Shown here: one piece after another, positions 17,976-27,128 of the stretch
Numbering within the stretch: the first letter of the stretch is position 1
Layout: each line of letters begins with the position of its first letter
Assembly (NCBI RefSeq): GCF_000306235.2
Contig: NZ_AKWZ02000002.1
Coordinates: 200,001 to 264,000, forward strand
Reading direction: 5' to 3'
From: Leptospira fainei serovar Hurstbridge str. BUT 6
GTDB lineage: Bacteria; Spirochaetota; Leptospiria; Leptospirales; Leptospiraceae
DNA length: 64,000 nt
Notes under the pieces: generated by a model
Told to the model about the DNA's origin: nothing
Database searches by the model: none
The model's input: only the letters and a program-made list of their open reading frames with translations
Made by a program: the position numbers and the translations under genes

Positions 17976-20003
17976 ATGACATCTCCTCAGAATCTTCTCA
18001 GAAAAATCCGAGCCTTGTGGGTTGACTTTCTTGCTATTTTCGAACCCGATCCGGATCGAACTACCTTTGAGCGCGAATATAAACAAGACCTGAATCGACA
18101 AGTCATGACTCTGCAATATCCGGGAGCGATTCTCGGAATTTTTGTCTGGTTAGGATTTGCCCTGGGAACCGATCAAAAGCTGCATCCGGAATTTCCGGAG
18201 CTTGTCTATTTTCGGATCGGACTTTCTTTAGTCAGCCTACTTTCTCTCGCGCTCTTTCTTCTGGGATCTGTATTTAAAATTCCGATTCGAAAGTACGGCT
18301 TAGAATTTGCGTACGTATTCGCGTCGTATTTTTTACTCTCATGCTCTTTCTTTACGGGGAGAATCGCCGACGATCCCAACTACGTTTCGGGTTTGCAGAT
18401 TGCAGTGCTGATCATCGTCTTCTTACCCATTCCGAGAAGAGTATCTTTTCTATTGTACGGAGCTTCCGCCTTACTTTTCGTCGCCGCGGTTATTCTTTAT
18501 TCCCCGCCGTTGAATACTCCGCAAGCCGCCTACTCCATGCAAAACTTAGGCATCGCGTATTCTGTCGCGATTGTCTTTTCGATTATCGTGGAAAAGTACC
18601 GATTTGCTACATTCGTCGGTAATTTTAAAATCGTAGAAAAGAATCGCGAAATTTCCGAAAAGATGGATCAAATTCAGGCTCTAAAAGAAAGACAGGACGG
18701 CGATTATTTTCTCACCGCTCTATTACTCACTCCCCTTTTGAAAAAAGAAATCACAGTAGAATCGCCTCTCAACGTTCAATTTCTATTCGATCAATACAAG
18801 AAATTCAGCTTTCGAGGAAAGGAATATGAGATCGGCGGAGATTATATAAGCGCATATGAGATTCCGTTACGAGGAAAAAAATACACTGCGTTTATCAACG
18901 GCGATGCTATGGGAAAATCGGTCCAAGGCGCAGGCGGGGCTCTCGTTTTAGGATCCGTCTTCAATTCGATTATCAGTCGTTCTCGCCTTTCTCCTGAAAT
19001 CCAGTCCAGATCGCCGGAGCGTTGGCTAAAGGAAGGATTTTTAGATCTACAGAATGTCTTCGAGACCTTCGACGGATTTATGTTAGTTTCGGCGGTTTTA
19101 GGTCTTGTCGACCTTGGAACCGGCACTCTTTACTTTGTAAATGCGGAACACCCATGGCCGGTCCTTTACAGGGATGGAAAAGCCTCCTTTCTTGGAACGG
19201 ATTCGAATATGCGAAAATTAGGAATTTCGGAAATTCTAAACTCGAAGATTTCGGTGCAAACCTTTAAATTAAGACCGAACGATATCGTTTTTTGCGGTTC
19301 GGACGGAAAAGACGATCTTATACTCGAAGAGAATTTTTCCGGTAAACGAACCATCAACGAGGACGAGACACAGTTCCTTCATTGCGTAGAGGAAAGTCAA
19401 GGCGACCTTGAAAGGATTCGCAGATCCCTTTCGAGCAAGGGAAAATTATCCGACGACCTTAGCTTATTATCCCTCGCCTATCGTCCGAGCCGCGATCCGT
19501 ATAAAGCGGACGATTCGCAGGTTTTATTAAAAGCGGATGCGGCATTTAAAAACCAAGATTACGCCGAAGCCATTCACATATTGGAGGAATCTCTACCGAA
19601 AGATTCCGGCGTTTGGCAGGGGCTTTCTCCGAAAATAGCCAAGGCACTCTCTCGCTTGTACGATAAATTGGGGCGGACCAGAGAAGCCGCAATTTGGGCC
19701 GAAACTGCCTTGGACTGGGATCCTTCGGAATCCGAGCTCTTTTTTCAAACCTCTCTTCTTTGGAAAAAAGTTTATGCCGTTTCACGAGACAATGACGCGT
19801 TAGAACGAGCATCCGAATACGGAGAACGCTTTCGCGTCAGAATGCCTTCTCATGTGCGCAACCTAATCAATCTCGCCGACACGTATCGCTTGTTAGGAAA
19901 TCGAATGAGAGCCGGTAAATTGTTGGCGGAAGCTTCAGAACTTATGCCCGGCAATCCGAAAATCCAGAATCTTCGCCAATTATTAGAACAACGTAAATCC
20001 TGA
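17976..20003 (+). CDS. membrane SpoIIE/PP2C-type phosphatase with TPR tail
   Basis: Protein of 675 residues in three parts. Residues about 45-210 hold six membrane helices. A short coiled-coil (about 215-245) leads into a PP2C/SpoIIE Ser/Thr phosphatase domain (about 265-505), with metal-site motifs GGDYISAY, NGDAMGKSV, FCGSDGKDD and DDLSLLSLAY. The C-terminal 160 residues are TPR repeats. Such phosphatases usually act on anti-sigma-factor antagonists in partner-switching pathways, or on other phosphoproteins. No anti-sigma or STAS gene is adjacent, so the partner is unknown. The input signal is presumably sensed in the membrane part, since no GAF, HAMP or PAS domain is present. Confidence 0.88.
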   Translation: MTSPQNLLRKIRALWVDFLAIFEPDPDRTTFEREYKQDLNRQVMTLQYPGAILGIFVWLGFALGTDQKLHPEFPELVYFRIGLSLVSLLSLALFLLGSVFKIPIRKYGLEFAYVFASYFLLSCSFFTGRIADDPNYVSGLQIAVLIIVFLPIPRRVSFLLYGASALLFVAAVILYSPPLNTPQAAYSMQNLGIAYSVAIVFSIIVEKYRFATFVGNFKIVEKNREISEKMDQIQALKERQDGDYFLTALLLTPLLKKEITVESPLNVQFLFDQYKKFSFRGKEYEIGGDYISAYEIPLRGKKYTAFINGDAMGKSVQGAGGALVLGSVFNSIISRSRLSPEIQSRSPERWLKEGFLDLQNVFETFDGFMLVSAVLGLVDLGTGTLYFVNAEHPWPVLYRDGKASFLGTDSNMRKLGISEILNSKISVQTFKLRPNDIVFCGSDGKDDLILEENFSGKRTINEDETQFLHCVEESQGDLERIRRSLSSKGKLSDDLSLLSLAYRPSRDPYKADDSQVLLKADAAFKNQDYAEAIHILEESLPKDSGVWQGLSPKIAKALSRLYDKLGRTREAAIWAETALDWDPSESELFFQTSLLWKKVYAVSRDNDALERASEYGERFRVRMPSHVRNLINLADTYRLLGNRMRAGKLLAEASELMPGNPKIQNLRQLLEQRKS

Positions 20004-20161
20004 AATAAATCCCTGAATTCTTCCTTCTATGGATCATTCCTTTTCAATTAATTTTCTTTAAAGAGCGAGTTTTCGTATATCGAGTTTATTTTTCCGTTGC
20101 TCTTCCGCATTTCCGGTATTTTCTGGATGGGAATTCCTTCCATGTCGGAGCTGACCGGAAA

Positions 20162-21856
20162 ATGTTTTATCACGAACTGAATGCAAACATTGATTATTCT
20201 CGAACCAATCTTAGGTGGAACGCCTGGGGTGCAAACGACCAAGATTTCTTCCGAAAAGGGCAGATGCCGGAAATTCTCAAACTGTTGCAAAATGAGTTTC
20301 GAATCGACAGGATTCGGGAAACGCCTTCGGCTACTTTGGAAGAAATCAAGCTCTCGGCATCGAAGCTCGGGACCGCAGACATCAGGCAACTTTCCGCCAT
20401 TGTGGGAAAAAATAATATTAGAACCGATCGATACGAACGAATCTTTCACTCTGCAGGAAAAAGTTTTTACGATGTATTGCGCTTACATCGCAATACTCTT
20501 CGAACATTCGTGGATGGAGTCGCTTATCCGAGTAAAGAGAGCGAAGTCGCCAAAATCTTAGAATTCTGTTCTCGAAATAAAATCACCGTAATCCCGTTCG
20601 GCGGCGGCTCATCGGTTGTCGGTGGCGTAGAAGTCATTAAAGGGAAAGGTCATAAAGCCGTTATTTCCTTAGACACTACACGGATGGACCAATTCCTCTC
20701 GCTTGACCCCGAAAGTCTGACCGCAACCTATCAATCCGGAATCTACGGACCGAAACTAGAATATGCCTTGAATCTAAAAGGATACACATTAGGTCATTTT
20801 CCTCAATCTTTCGAGTATTCAACCTTAGGTGGATGGATTGCCGCAAGAAGCGCCGGTCAACAGTCTAATCGGTACGGCAAAATCGAGGAGATATTAACTT
20901 CTGTAAAATTAGTCACTCCTTCGGGAATAGTAGAGACTCTGAGAGCGCCGGCCTACTCTACCGGGCCCGATTGGAATCATATAATTGCAGGAAGCGAAGG
21001 ACTACTCGGAATCATCACGGAAGCAACCGTCAAAATTCATAAAATTCCCGAGACTCGAAAATATTTCGGTTTAGTATTCCCTAATATCAAAGCTGCGTTA
21101 GGTTTTATTCGGACAACCAATCACGAAGAAATTAAGACTTCTATGCTGCGACTTTCTGACGCGAATGAAACTCGATTGTACGAGATTTTAGGGGAAATCG
21201 GTAAAAAACGAACACCGAATCGATTGATTAAGACTTGGATCCAAAATAAAGTGCTCGAATTCAAAGGGCTCGGCCAAAGCAAATGTGTGGTTTTAGTCGG
21301 GTTAGACGGTTCTAAATCCGAAGTAGATCATTCGTTTTCTGGGTTAAAGCATATTTGGAAGAAATTCGGAGCCTTATACGCGGGTGAAAAATTAGGACAA
21401 AATTGGATTCATGGCCGCTACAATATGCCGTATCTTAGGAACCATATTATGTTGTATGGATTAGGCGTGGATACGATGGAAACCTCTACCACATATGAAC
21501 GGGTAGAGTCTTTACACACCGGAGGTCTCGAAGCGTTGCAAACTGCAATACCGGGTTCGATCGCAATGTGCCATTTATCGCACAGCTACCACGAAGGCGC
21601 ATGTCTATATTATACGATTCTATTTCCGATGGATGAGAAAAAGCCCGAAGAACAATGGATTCGCATGAAAAAGAAAGTGTCGGATGCATTTACCGCTCAT
21701 AATGCTCCGATCAGTCATCACCACGGCGTGGGAATAGATCATAAGCCTTGGTATGAAAAGGCGTTAGGACCGGTAGGACTCGAAGGATTGAATGCGTTAA
21801 AAAAATCGGTGGATAAGAAGGAAATTCTGAATCCTGGAAAAGTATTTCATTCCTAA
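20162..21856 (+). CDS. alkyldihydroxyacetonephosphate synthase-like FAD enzyme
   Basis: Protein of 564 residues of the type-4 FAD-binding oxidase family, closest to alkyl-DHAP synthase (AGPS). Family marks: RWNAWGAND near the N-terminus, the FAD PP-loop IPFGGGSSVVGGVE (about 144-157), the flavin region STLGGWIAARSAGQQSNRYG, and His519-521 in HHHGVGIDHKPW close to the C-terminus. AGPS swaps the acyl group of acyl-DHAP for a fatty alcohol in ether-lipid synthesis. Ether lipids in this organism are not established here, so another 2-hydroxyacid or related oxidase role remains possible, but the paired RWNxWG and HHHG motifs favour AGPS. Confidence 0.85.
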   Translation: MFYHELNANIDYSRTNLRWNAWGANDQDFFRKGQMPEILKLLQNEFRIDRIRETPSATLEEIKLSASKLGTADIRQLSAIVGKNNIRTDRYERIFHSAGKSFYDVLRLHRNTLRTFVDGVAYPSKESEVAKILEFCSRNKITVIPFGGGSSVVGGVEVIKGKGHKAVISLDTTRMDQFLSLDPESLTATYQSGIYGPKLEYALNLKGYTLGHFPQSFEYSTLGGWIAARSAGQQSNRYGKIEEILTSVKLVTPSGIVETLRAPAYSTGPDWNHIIAGSEGLLGIITEATVKIHKIPETRKYFGLVFPNIKAALGFIRTTNHEEIKTSMLRLSDANETRLYEILGEIGKKRTPNRLIKTWIQNKVLEFKGLGQSKCVVLVGLDGSKSEVDHSFSGLKHIWKKFGALYAGEKLGQNWIHGRYNMPYLRNHIMLYGLGVDTMETSTTYERVESLHTGGLEALQTAIPGSIAMCHLSHSYHEGACLYYTILFPMDEKKPEEQWIRMKKKVSDAFTAHNAPISHHHGVGIDHKPWYEKALGPVGLEGLNALKKSVDKKEILNPGKVFHS

Positions 21857-21932
21857 ATTCGGTTTCATTTTCGATGAATACGGATCCGAGTCGAACGAAG
21901 AATTGAGAATCAACTCGAATCGGATTCGTATA

Positions 21933-22697
21933 TCAAGTGAAGACAGGTCGCCTTTTTTCCAGAATGGATCTCATACCTTCTTGCCCGTTTTTTGCATGAA
22001 CGGCACCTGCCAGCAAATCGATGTCTCGAGACTGCAGTTGGTCTGCCACCAATCGTTGCGAGTCGCGTAAGGATACTTTGATTCCAATGACGGATTCAAT
22101 CGCCATATTTGCGAATTGATCGCACCATTTTCTCGCCCTAGGAATCAATTCTTCGGAAGTAGCCGATTCTTCCACTAAGCCAATGGCTACGGCCTCGTCG
22201 GATTTTAGTCCGCGTCCGGAATAAAGAAGATCCCGAGCGGCTTTGATTCCGACCAATTCTTTTAATATATATCCGGAAGTGGATGGAAAATTTAGACCGA
22301 TAAGAGCTTCGGGAAAACCGATTCTCCCCTTCTTTTCGACAAGGATACGGTAGTCGGAAAAAATCGCGAGAACCGCGCCAACACCCATCGAATGCCCGTT
22401 CATTGCGCAAACGACCGGTCGACTGGAAAATAAGACCTTTCCACAGGCTCCTAACGCTTCTTTTAGTACGGCTTTAATTTCATGGAGTTCTTTTCCGATA
22501 AAGATTTCCGGATTGAAACCGTTGGAGAAAAATTTATCGTTCCGTCCGGAAAGCAAAATCGCTTTTACACTTCGATCGCTTTCGACCGTCTGCATGGTTT
22601 CGCTTAACGTTCGAAAGAAATCCACTCCAAGCGAATTTGCGTCGTTAGTTTTTATATACAATTCGAGGATGTGCCCGTTTTTTTCGACTTCGATCAT
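21933..22697 (-). CDS. enoyl-CoA hydratase/isomerase family protein
   Basis: Crotonase-fold protein of about 254 residues: oxyanion loops around GRNDKFFSNGFNPEIF and VCAMNGHSMGVGAVLA, and SDYRILVEKKGRIGFPEALIG. It probably hydrates or isomerises enoyl-CoA in fatty-acid degradation. The usual catalytic Glu pair is not fully clear: FPEALIG gives one, while the first site has GHSMG, so its reaction may differ. The ATG at 22697 has an AAGG about 10 bases upstream; a GTG two codons earlier is an alternative. It is the last gene of a minus-strand operon with the lipoprotein and TPR genes. Confidence 0.85.
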   Translation of the reverse strand: MIEVEKNGHILELYIKTNDANSLGVDFFRTLSETMQTVESDRSVKAILLSGRNDKFFSNGFNPEIFIGKELHEIKAVLKEALGACGKVLFSSRPVVCAMNGHSMGVGAVLAIFSDYRILVEKKGRIGFPEALIGLNFPSTSGYILKELVGIKAARDLLYSGRGLKSDEAVAIGLVEESATSEELIPRARKWCDQFANMAIESVIGIKVSLRDSQRLVADQLQSRDIDLLAGAVHAKNGQEGMRSILEKRRPVFT

Positions 22698-22717
22698 TTT
22701 CACCCGACCTTCTTATT

Positions 22718-23509
22718 CTAAAATCCGAACAACGAACTAGCGATATTTTCAGTTCGGCTTGTCCGTTTCATCTTAATTTCAATTCGATTTTGATCGCTTC
22801 CGTCTTCCCTAGAGACGATTCGAGTTAGAGTCAATTTTGGCGGGAATTCGACGGTTCCTTGAACGCTCGTTAGCGCTTTCACATTCTTACGGCTTGAATT
22901 CCATTCAACGGTTGCAATTCCCTTATCCGTTACGTAATAAGTCCATTCTTCTCCCGATTTACGAACCAAGATGATTCCTTCCTTAGGATGGACGAGCGTT
23001 CTATCGGGTTGGAATAGCTTTACGTTTCGATTTGATAAAAGATGATATATGACGGGAAATGGAACGACCGTTTGTTTTCCGCCATTCGGGTCGGCGATAA
23101 TAATATCATCCATCGGTTGCTCATGAATTTTGTCCTGAGTAGCGGTTTTGATTCGAATCAATTCACCATCGGTATATACTTTTGAAACGCTGATTCCAAA
23201 AAGACGATCCGTTAATTCGATCTGCATCTTCCCGGAAGGTTTATCATAATAGATCTTTCCGTTTAATGAGAAAATATCCTTTTTAGGAACGAAATTCTGA
23301 ATTCGAATTTCGAAGTCGCCGGTGTAAGAAGAACCGGCATCTTCCAGCTTTCTAACTTCGTCCAGAAACTTCGCACCTTCCTTAGACTTAGCGCTCAGAA
23401 AGGTAAGTTTTCCACGTAAAGGAAATGCGATTTCTTCGATTTCAGGGCTAACACAACTACCGAAACTTAATAATACGAATAAGCAAAACGATTGAACGGA
23501 GCGAGTCAT
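22718..23509 (-). CDS. envelope lipoprotein, LolA/LolB- or DUF4292-like
   Basis: Lipoprotein of 263 residues from ATG 23509: hydrophobic stretch SFCLFVLLSF, then GSC as the lipobox, with acylated Cys near residue 19. The mature part looks rich in beta strands (GDFEIRIQNF, LNGKIYYDKPSGKMQIEL, KVYTDGELIRIK), like the half-barrel of LolA/LolB-type lipid carriers. I infer a role in lipid or lipoprotein transfer but see no decisive motif. It lies between a TPR protein and an enoyl-CoA hydratase gene. A TTG further upstream lacks a ribosome site. Confidence 0.65.
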   Translation of the reverse strand: MTRSVQSFCLFVLLSFGSCVSPEIEEIAFPLRGKLTFLSAKSKEGAKFLDEVRKLEDAGSSYTGDFEIRIQNFVPKKDIFSLNGKIYYDKPSGKMQIELTDRLFGISVSKVYTDGELIRIKTATQDKIHEQPMDDIIIADPNGGKQTVVPFPVIYHLLSNRNVKLFQPDRTLVHPKEGIILVRKSGEEWTYYVTDKGIATVEWNSSRKNVKALTSVQGTVEFPPKLTLTRIVSREDGSDQNRIEIKMKRTSRTENIASSLFGF

Positions 23510-23556
23510 TTTTTTATTTGATTCCAAACTTTTTCCTCACGATTCGAATTCCGTTT

Positions 23557-25614
23557 TTAGGGTTTAATCTTAACCGGTTTCATTCTTAGCCTCTCCAGTT
23601 TTTCCCGGATTCTTGCCCTGTCGTCTTTCTTTTGAAACAGCTTACCCGATTTTTCCCAATAGATTCTCGAGTCTCCAAGTTCTCCGCGTTCGAAATGTAA
23701 GTCTCCTAAATGTTCACAGATCGTCGGATCGCTTTCATTTTTTTCCTGAAGAATTTGATAGGCTAAATTCAAATGCAATAATGCGTCGTCTAACATTCCG
23801 CGTTTATAATAAATCCATCCAAGACTATCTTGGTACGCTTCGTTATCGGGCGCCAACTCGACCGCTTTTCTGATCAATGAAAAGGCCTCATCCAATCGAT
23901 TTCCCGATTCGGATAGATAATATCCTAAATAATTATAAGCAATCGGATTCTCCGGATCCAAATCCATAGACTTGCGTAAATCCAGTTCCATTTCCTGTAT
24001 CTTTCCGAGTTTCTCGAGGGAAATCGCACGATAGAAATAATAGATGGCAGTCTTCGGATCCAATTGAATCGCTTCTTCAAAAGCGCCTTGGCTTCCCGAA
24101 AAATCTTCCGCCTGAGAAAGAATCACGCCTAGTAGATAATGCGCGTACGAATTCTTCGGATCTTCCTTTATAATCTCTTTCGTTATCTGTTCCGCCTCTT
24201 TTGCCTTTCCCGGAGGTTTTCCTCTTAGTAAAAAAGCTAGATGAAGGCGATATTTTCGAACTTCATCGGAAGATTCGGATAGTTCGATGGATTTGCGAAT
24301 GGCAACGATAGCCCGGTATACCGAGCCTGACTGTTCGTAGATGGTCGCGAGAAAATTGTAACGACTTGCCAATACCGATTTCGGACTTCCGTCCTTACTC
24401 GCTATGTCGATCGATTCTTGCATCAATGTTTCGGAAAGATTCCAAAGCTGAGACTGTAATGCGATTTCGGCTGTTTCCACAAGTTCCTTGGAATAGACTT
24501 CTCCCTTTAAGTCCGGTTGATGCTTTAGAATCTCCAAAACCGCAAGCCTGACCCAAAGTCTCCGCGGATATTTTTCCCGCATCGGATAAATAATTTTTTT
24601 CGCTTCTTCATAGCGGGAAGTGAGCACACAATACAAACCGTAGAGCACGGATCCTTTATATAACTTTCCGTTTTTCTTAAGTTCCTCGAAATAAGCCGAC
24701 GACATAGAGCGGCTTTCTACGAAATACATTTCTCCCAACATCATCTCAACGGAGGAATTGCCCTTCACTTGAGCAAGGATTCTCAAGAGTTCTTTCTTTG
24801 CCTGGGAGAACTTTCCTAATTGATTCAGAACTCCGGCTAAAAGGAATCGAATCTCCCAAGCCTCCGGCTTCTGCTGCAAATAACTAGATAGATAAAAATA
24901 GGCTTTGGAATTTTGCCCTTGAGCGAAGTAGATCTTGCCGAGAGATAAGGATACGAATTCCTTATATTTCGGATTCCCTTCTTTCTTCTCGATAGCATCG
25001 TTCAAGGAGGTTAGATATAAAATCGACTTCGCGTTATTTTGAATCGCGATATTGGATGAACTGAGCAGATAATAAACGTAGGAGTCCATCGGAAAGCGAC
25101 TTAGGTTTTCCTCCAAATAATCGCTGGTTTTCTGATACTCCGCCTGTTCGTAAAAGATGCTCGCTTTTAAAATATAGCTTTCCTTAAAATTCGGATCGCT
25201 TTTTTCCGCAAGATCCGCTTCCTGCAATGCCTCCTTGAGCTGACCGATGGAATAGTGTGCCATCGCTTTGTTCCATCTTGCAACCGCCGAAACTGAATTA
25301 CCGACTGCCTCGGAACAACGAACGTATTTTTCGAATTCTGCCAGCGCCTTGAGCGTCCTCTCGCCTCTCTCCCTTCCTTCGAGTCGTCTAGATTCGTTCA
25401 GGATATCTAATGCCATCGATAGAAAAAAGGAGGGCCATACCGACCTAGTTCGTCCGGATGAATCCACGTCTCGACATAGAAGTTTCTGCCCGGAATCGAT
25501 CGGTGCACCGAGAAGGGAAAAGAAGGCATTTGCAGTTAGGAGTAAGATAGGAATAGTGCTTGCTAGTTTCATAATCCCCGGACGTGTATAAGCTTGGGAA
25601 GAAGGACGCAGCAT
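23557..25614 (-). CDS. exported TPR-repeat protein
   Basis: Protein of 685 residues with a signal-like hydrophobic stretch (about residues 15-36) and many tetratricopeptide repeats from about residue 110 to near the end (for example NSYAHYLLGVILSQAEDF, NPIAYNYLGYYLSESGNR, NEAYQDSLGWIYYKRGML). TPRs form a superhelix for protein binding, here probably in the periplasm. The start at 25614 follows a very close GGGGAGGA; an in-frame ATG at 25572 begins exactly before the signal peptide and is an alternative. First gene of a three-gene operon; the neighbouring beta-rich lipoprotein may be its partner. Confidence 0.85.
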   Translation of the reverse strand: MLRPSSQAYTRPGIMKLASTIPILLLTANAFFSLLGAPIDSGQKLLCRDVDSSGRTRSVWPSFFLSMALDILNESRRLEGRERGERTLKALAEFEKYVRCSEAVGNSVSAVARWNKAMAHYSIGQLKEALQEADLAEKSDPNFKESYILKASIFYEQAEYQKTSDYLEENLSRFPMDSYVYYLLSSSNIAIQNNAKSILYLTSLNDAIEKKEGNPKYKEFVSLSLGKIYFAQGQNSKAYFYLSSYLQQKPEAWEIRFLLAGVLNQLGKFSQAKKELLRILAQVKGNSSVEMMLGEMYFVESRSMSSAYFEELKKNGKLYKGSVLYGLYCVLTSRYEEAKKIIYPMREKYPRRLWVRLAVLEILKHQPDLKGEVYSKELVETAEIALQSQLWNLSETLMQESIDIASKDGSPKSVLASRYNFLATIYEQSGSVYRAIVAIRKSIELSESSDEVRKYRLHLAFLLRGKPPGKAKEAEQITKEIIKEDPKNSYAHYLLGVILSQAEDFSGSQGAFEEAIQLDPKTAIYYFYRAISLEKLGKIQEMELDLRKSMDLDPENPIAYNYLGYYLSESGNRLDEAFSLIRKAVELAPDNEAYQDSLGWIYYKRGMLDDALLHLNLAYQILQEKNESDPTICEHLGDLHFERGELGDSRIYWEKSGKLFQKKDDRARIREKLERLRMKPVKIKP

Positions 25615-25685
25615 TTCCTCCCCGCTCAGTCTACGCGGGGGATCGGCGGCGTCGAACGAATTTTCCCTGAACTGAAGGAAAGAAA

Positions 25686-27128
25686 TTGCTCAGTATTCTG
25701 CGAGAAAAGAAAAAACTTTTCCTTACCCTACTATTCATTTGGACCATTGTGGCGGTCTGGGTTTTTCCCCGCAGATACGAAATTTTGCGGGACATCTCAC
25801 TCTGGCTGGATCCCCCCGTTTTGAACCCCGGTCTTTCTTTAAAATTGCAAGAAAAGGGGGACGGATTCCTGAACGAAAAGAAAGAGTTTCGGGGAGTCGA
25901 ACATTATCTGCAACTTGATAAAATGTCTGAGGCTTGTTACCGAGCCATGGATTTAGGAAAGTTCGGCGTAGACGATATTTTTAGAATTCCATCCTGGATG
26001 GAAGCCGAACAAAAAGGTTGGACTCTCCAAAAATTATCGGATAGCGATTCGAAAAGCCCGCGCCAGGGAAGAATCGATCCTAGCGAATATTGGAAAGAAT
26101 TTTCGCCGACAGTTCTGGAATCTTTGGATTATTATAAAAGGGCTTTAAATTATAATCCGTTTGACGGGTACAACACTGCACCGAACCAGATAACCTTCGG
26201 TACAAGTAGGCCGCAAATATCGGGCAAAAGTCTGCTCGAAAAGATTCGACTTACTGCATTCGCGGCTTGCCGACCGGAAGAAGCCTTGCTAGCTCATTTT
26301 CAATCCCTATTGAGCATAGAGGAAATGGTCTTCGAAAAGATCAAAATCAGGAAAAAAGATCCGATCCCATGGTGGAAGAAAATCCTAAATTTCTTCCGAT
26401 TCAGCTGCGCCGCCGATGAAACCAGCGTTAGCGAACCGGAACTTCCTAGAGAAATACGAATTTGGCAGGCAATTACGGAATCGAATTCGTCTCCGATCGT
26501 TTTCGCAGAGGATTATCCGGAGCGAACCTCCCTTTCGGCAAATCAATATAAAAAATTACTTTTACGAACCTTGGAATTACTCCGGAGCAGAACGGGTCGT
26601 CCTGGGTCCTCCCTTTCTCCGGAAGAATCCATTTCGCTTCATACGCGTATGCTGTATTTTTCCTGTGCAAAACGGAATATTCCGCCTGAAGCCAAATATT
26701 GGGGACCTTCCGCAATCGCGGTGATACCTTGCGATCCTTCCGACGAGGAAGGACAAAAAATATTCTTTTCGAATCTCTATCGAACTGCAGAACTCTATTA
26801 TCGACTCGGTGAACGTGAAGATTCTTATCGCAAACGGGCCGGGGATCTTTTCGAATCCGTTTATCAATCTCGGAAAACCGAACTAGGCATGCGCTTTCAG
26901 TCTAAGTTAATGAGAGTTCGTTGCTTGCTCTATCAAAATGCTTGGGACCAATCGCTCAAGGAGTTGGACGGATTACAGACCGAATTGTATACGGTCGACC
27001 CGGAATATAGAAGTGACCGGTCCGGCTACGACGACTTGATAGAAGATCGGAAGAAGTTACTCCAGTATGTACTTCGGAGAAAAGGGCGATACGAAGAAGC
27101 GGACGATCTGTTCGATGAAAAGAATTAA
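25686..27128 (+). CDS. membrane-anchored protein of unknown function
   Basis: Protein of 480 residues. One membrane helix near the N-terminus (KLFLTLLFIWTIVAVWVF, about 10-28) with positive residues before it anchors a large extracytoplasmic domain. No domain is recognised; the helical, charged sequence with repeated AxxLY-type patterns near the C-terminus might contain degenerate TPRs. The start is a TTG at 25686, supported by AAGGA six bases upstream. It overlaps the cysteine-desulfurase-like gene by 14 bases, so the two are translationally linked. It is divergent from the TPR operon. Confidence 0.7.
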   Translation: MLSILREKKKLFLTLLFIWTIVAVWVFPRRYEILRDISLWLDPPVLNPGLSLKLQEKGDGFLNEKKEFRGVEHYLQLDKMSEACYRAMDLGKFGVDDIFRIPSWMEAEQKGWTLQKLSDSDSKSPRQGRIDPSEYWKEFSPTVLESLDYYKRALNYNPFDGYNTAPNQITFGTSRPQISGKSLLEKIRLTAFAACRPEEALLAHFQSLLSIEEMVFEKIKIRKKDPIPWWKKILNFFRFSCAADETSVSEPELPREIRIWQAITESNSSPIVFAEDYPERTSLSANQYKKLLLRTLELLRSRTGRPGSSLSPEESISLHTRMLYFSCAKRNIPPEAKYWGPSAIAVIPCDPSDEEGQKIFFSNLYRTAELYYRLGEREDSYRKRAGDLFESVYQSRKTELGMRFQSKLMRVRCLLYQNAWDQSLKELDGLQTELYTVDPEYRSDRSGYDDLIEDRKKLLQYVLRRKGRYEEADDLFDEKN

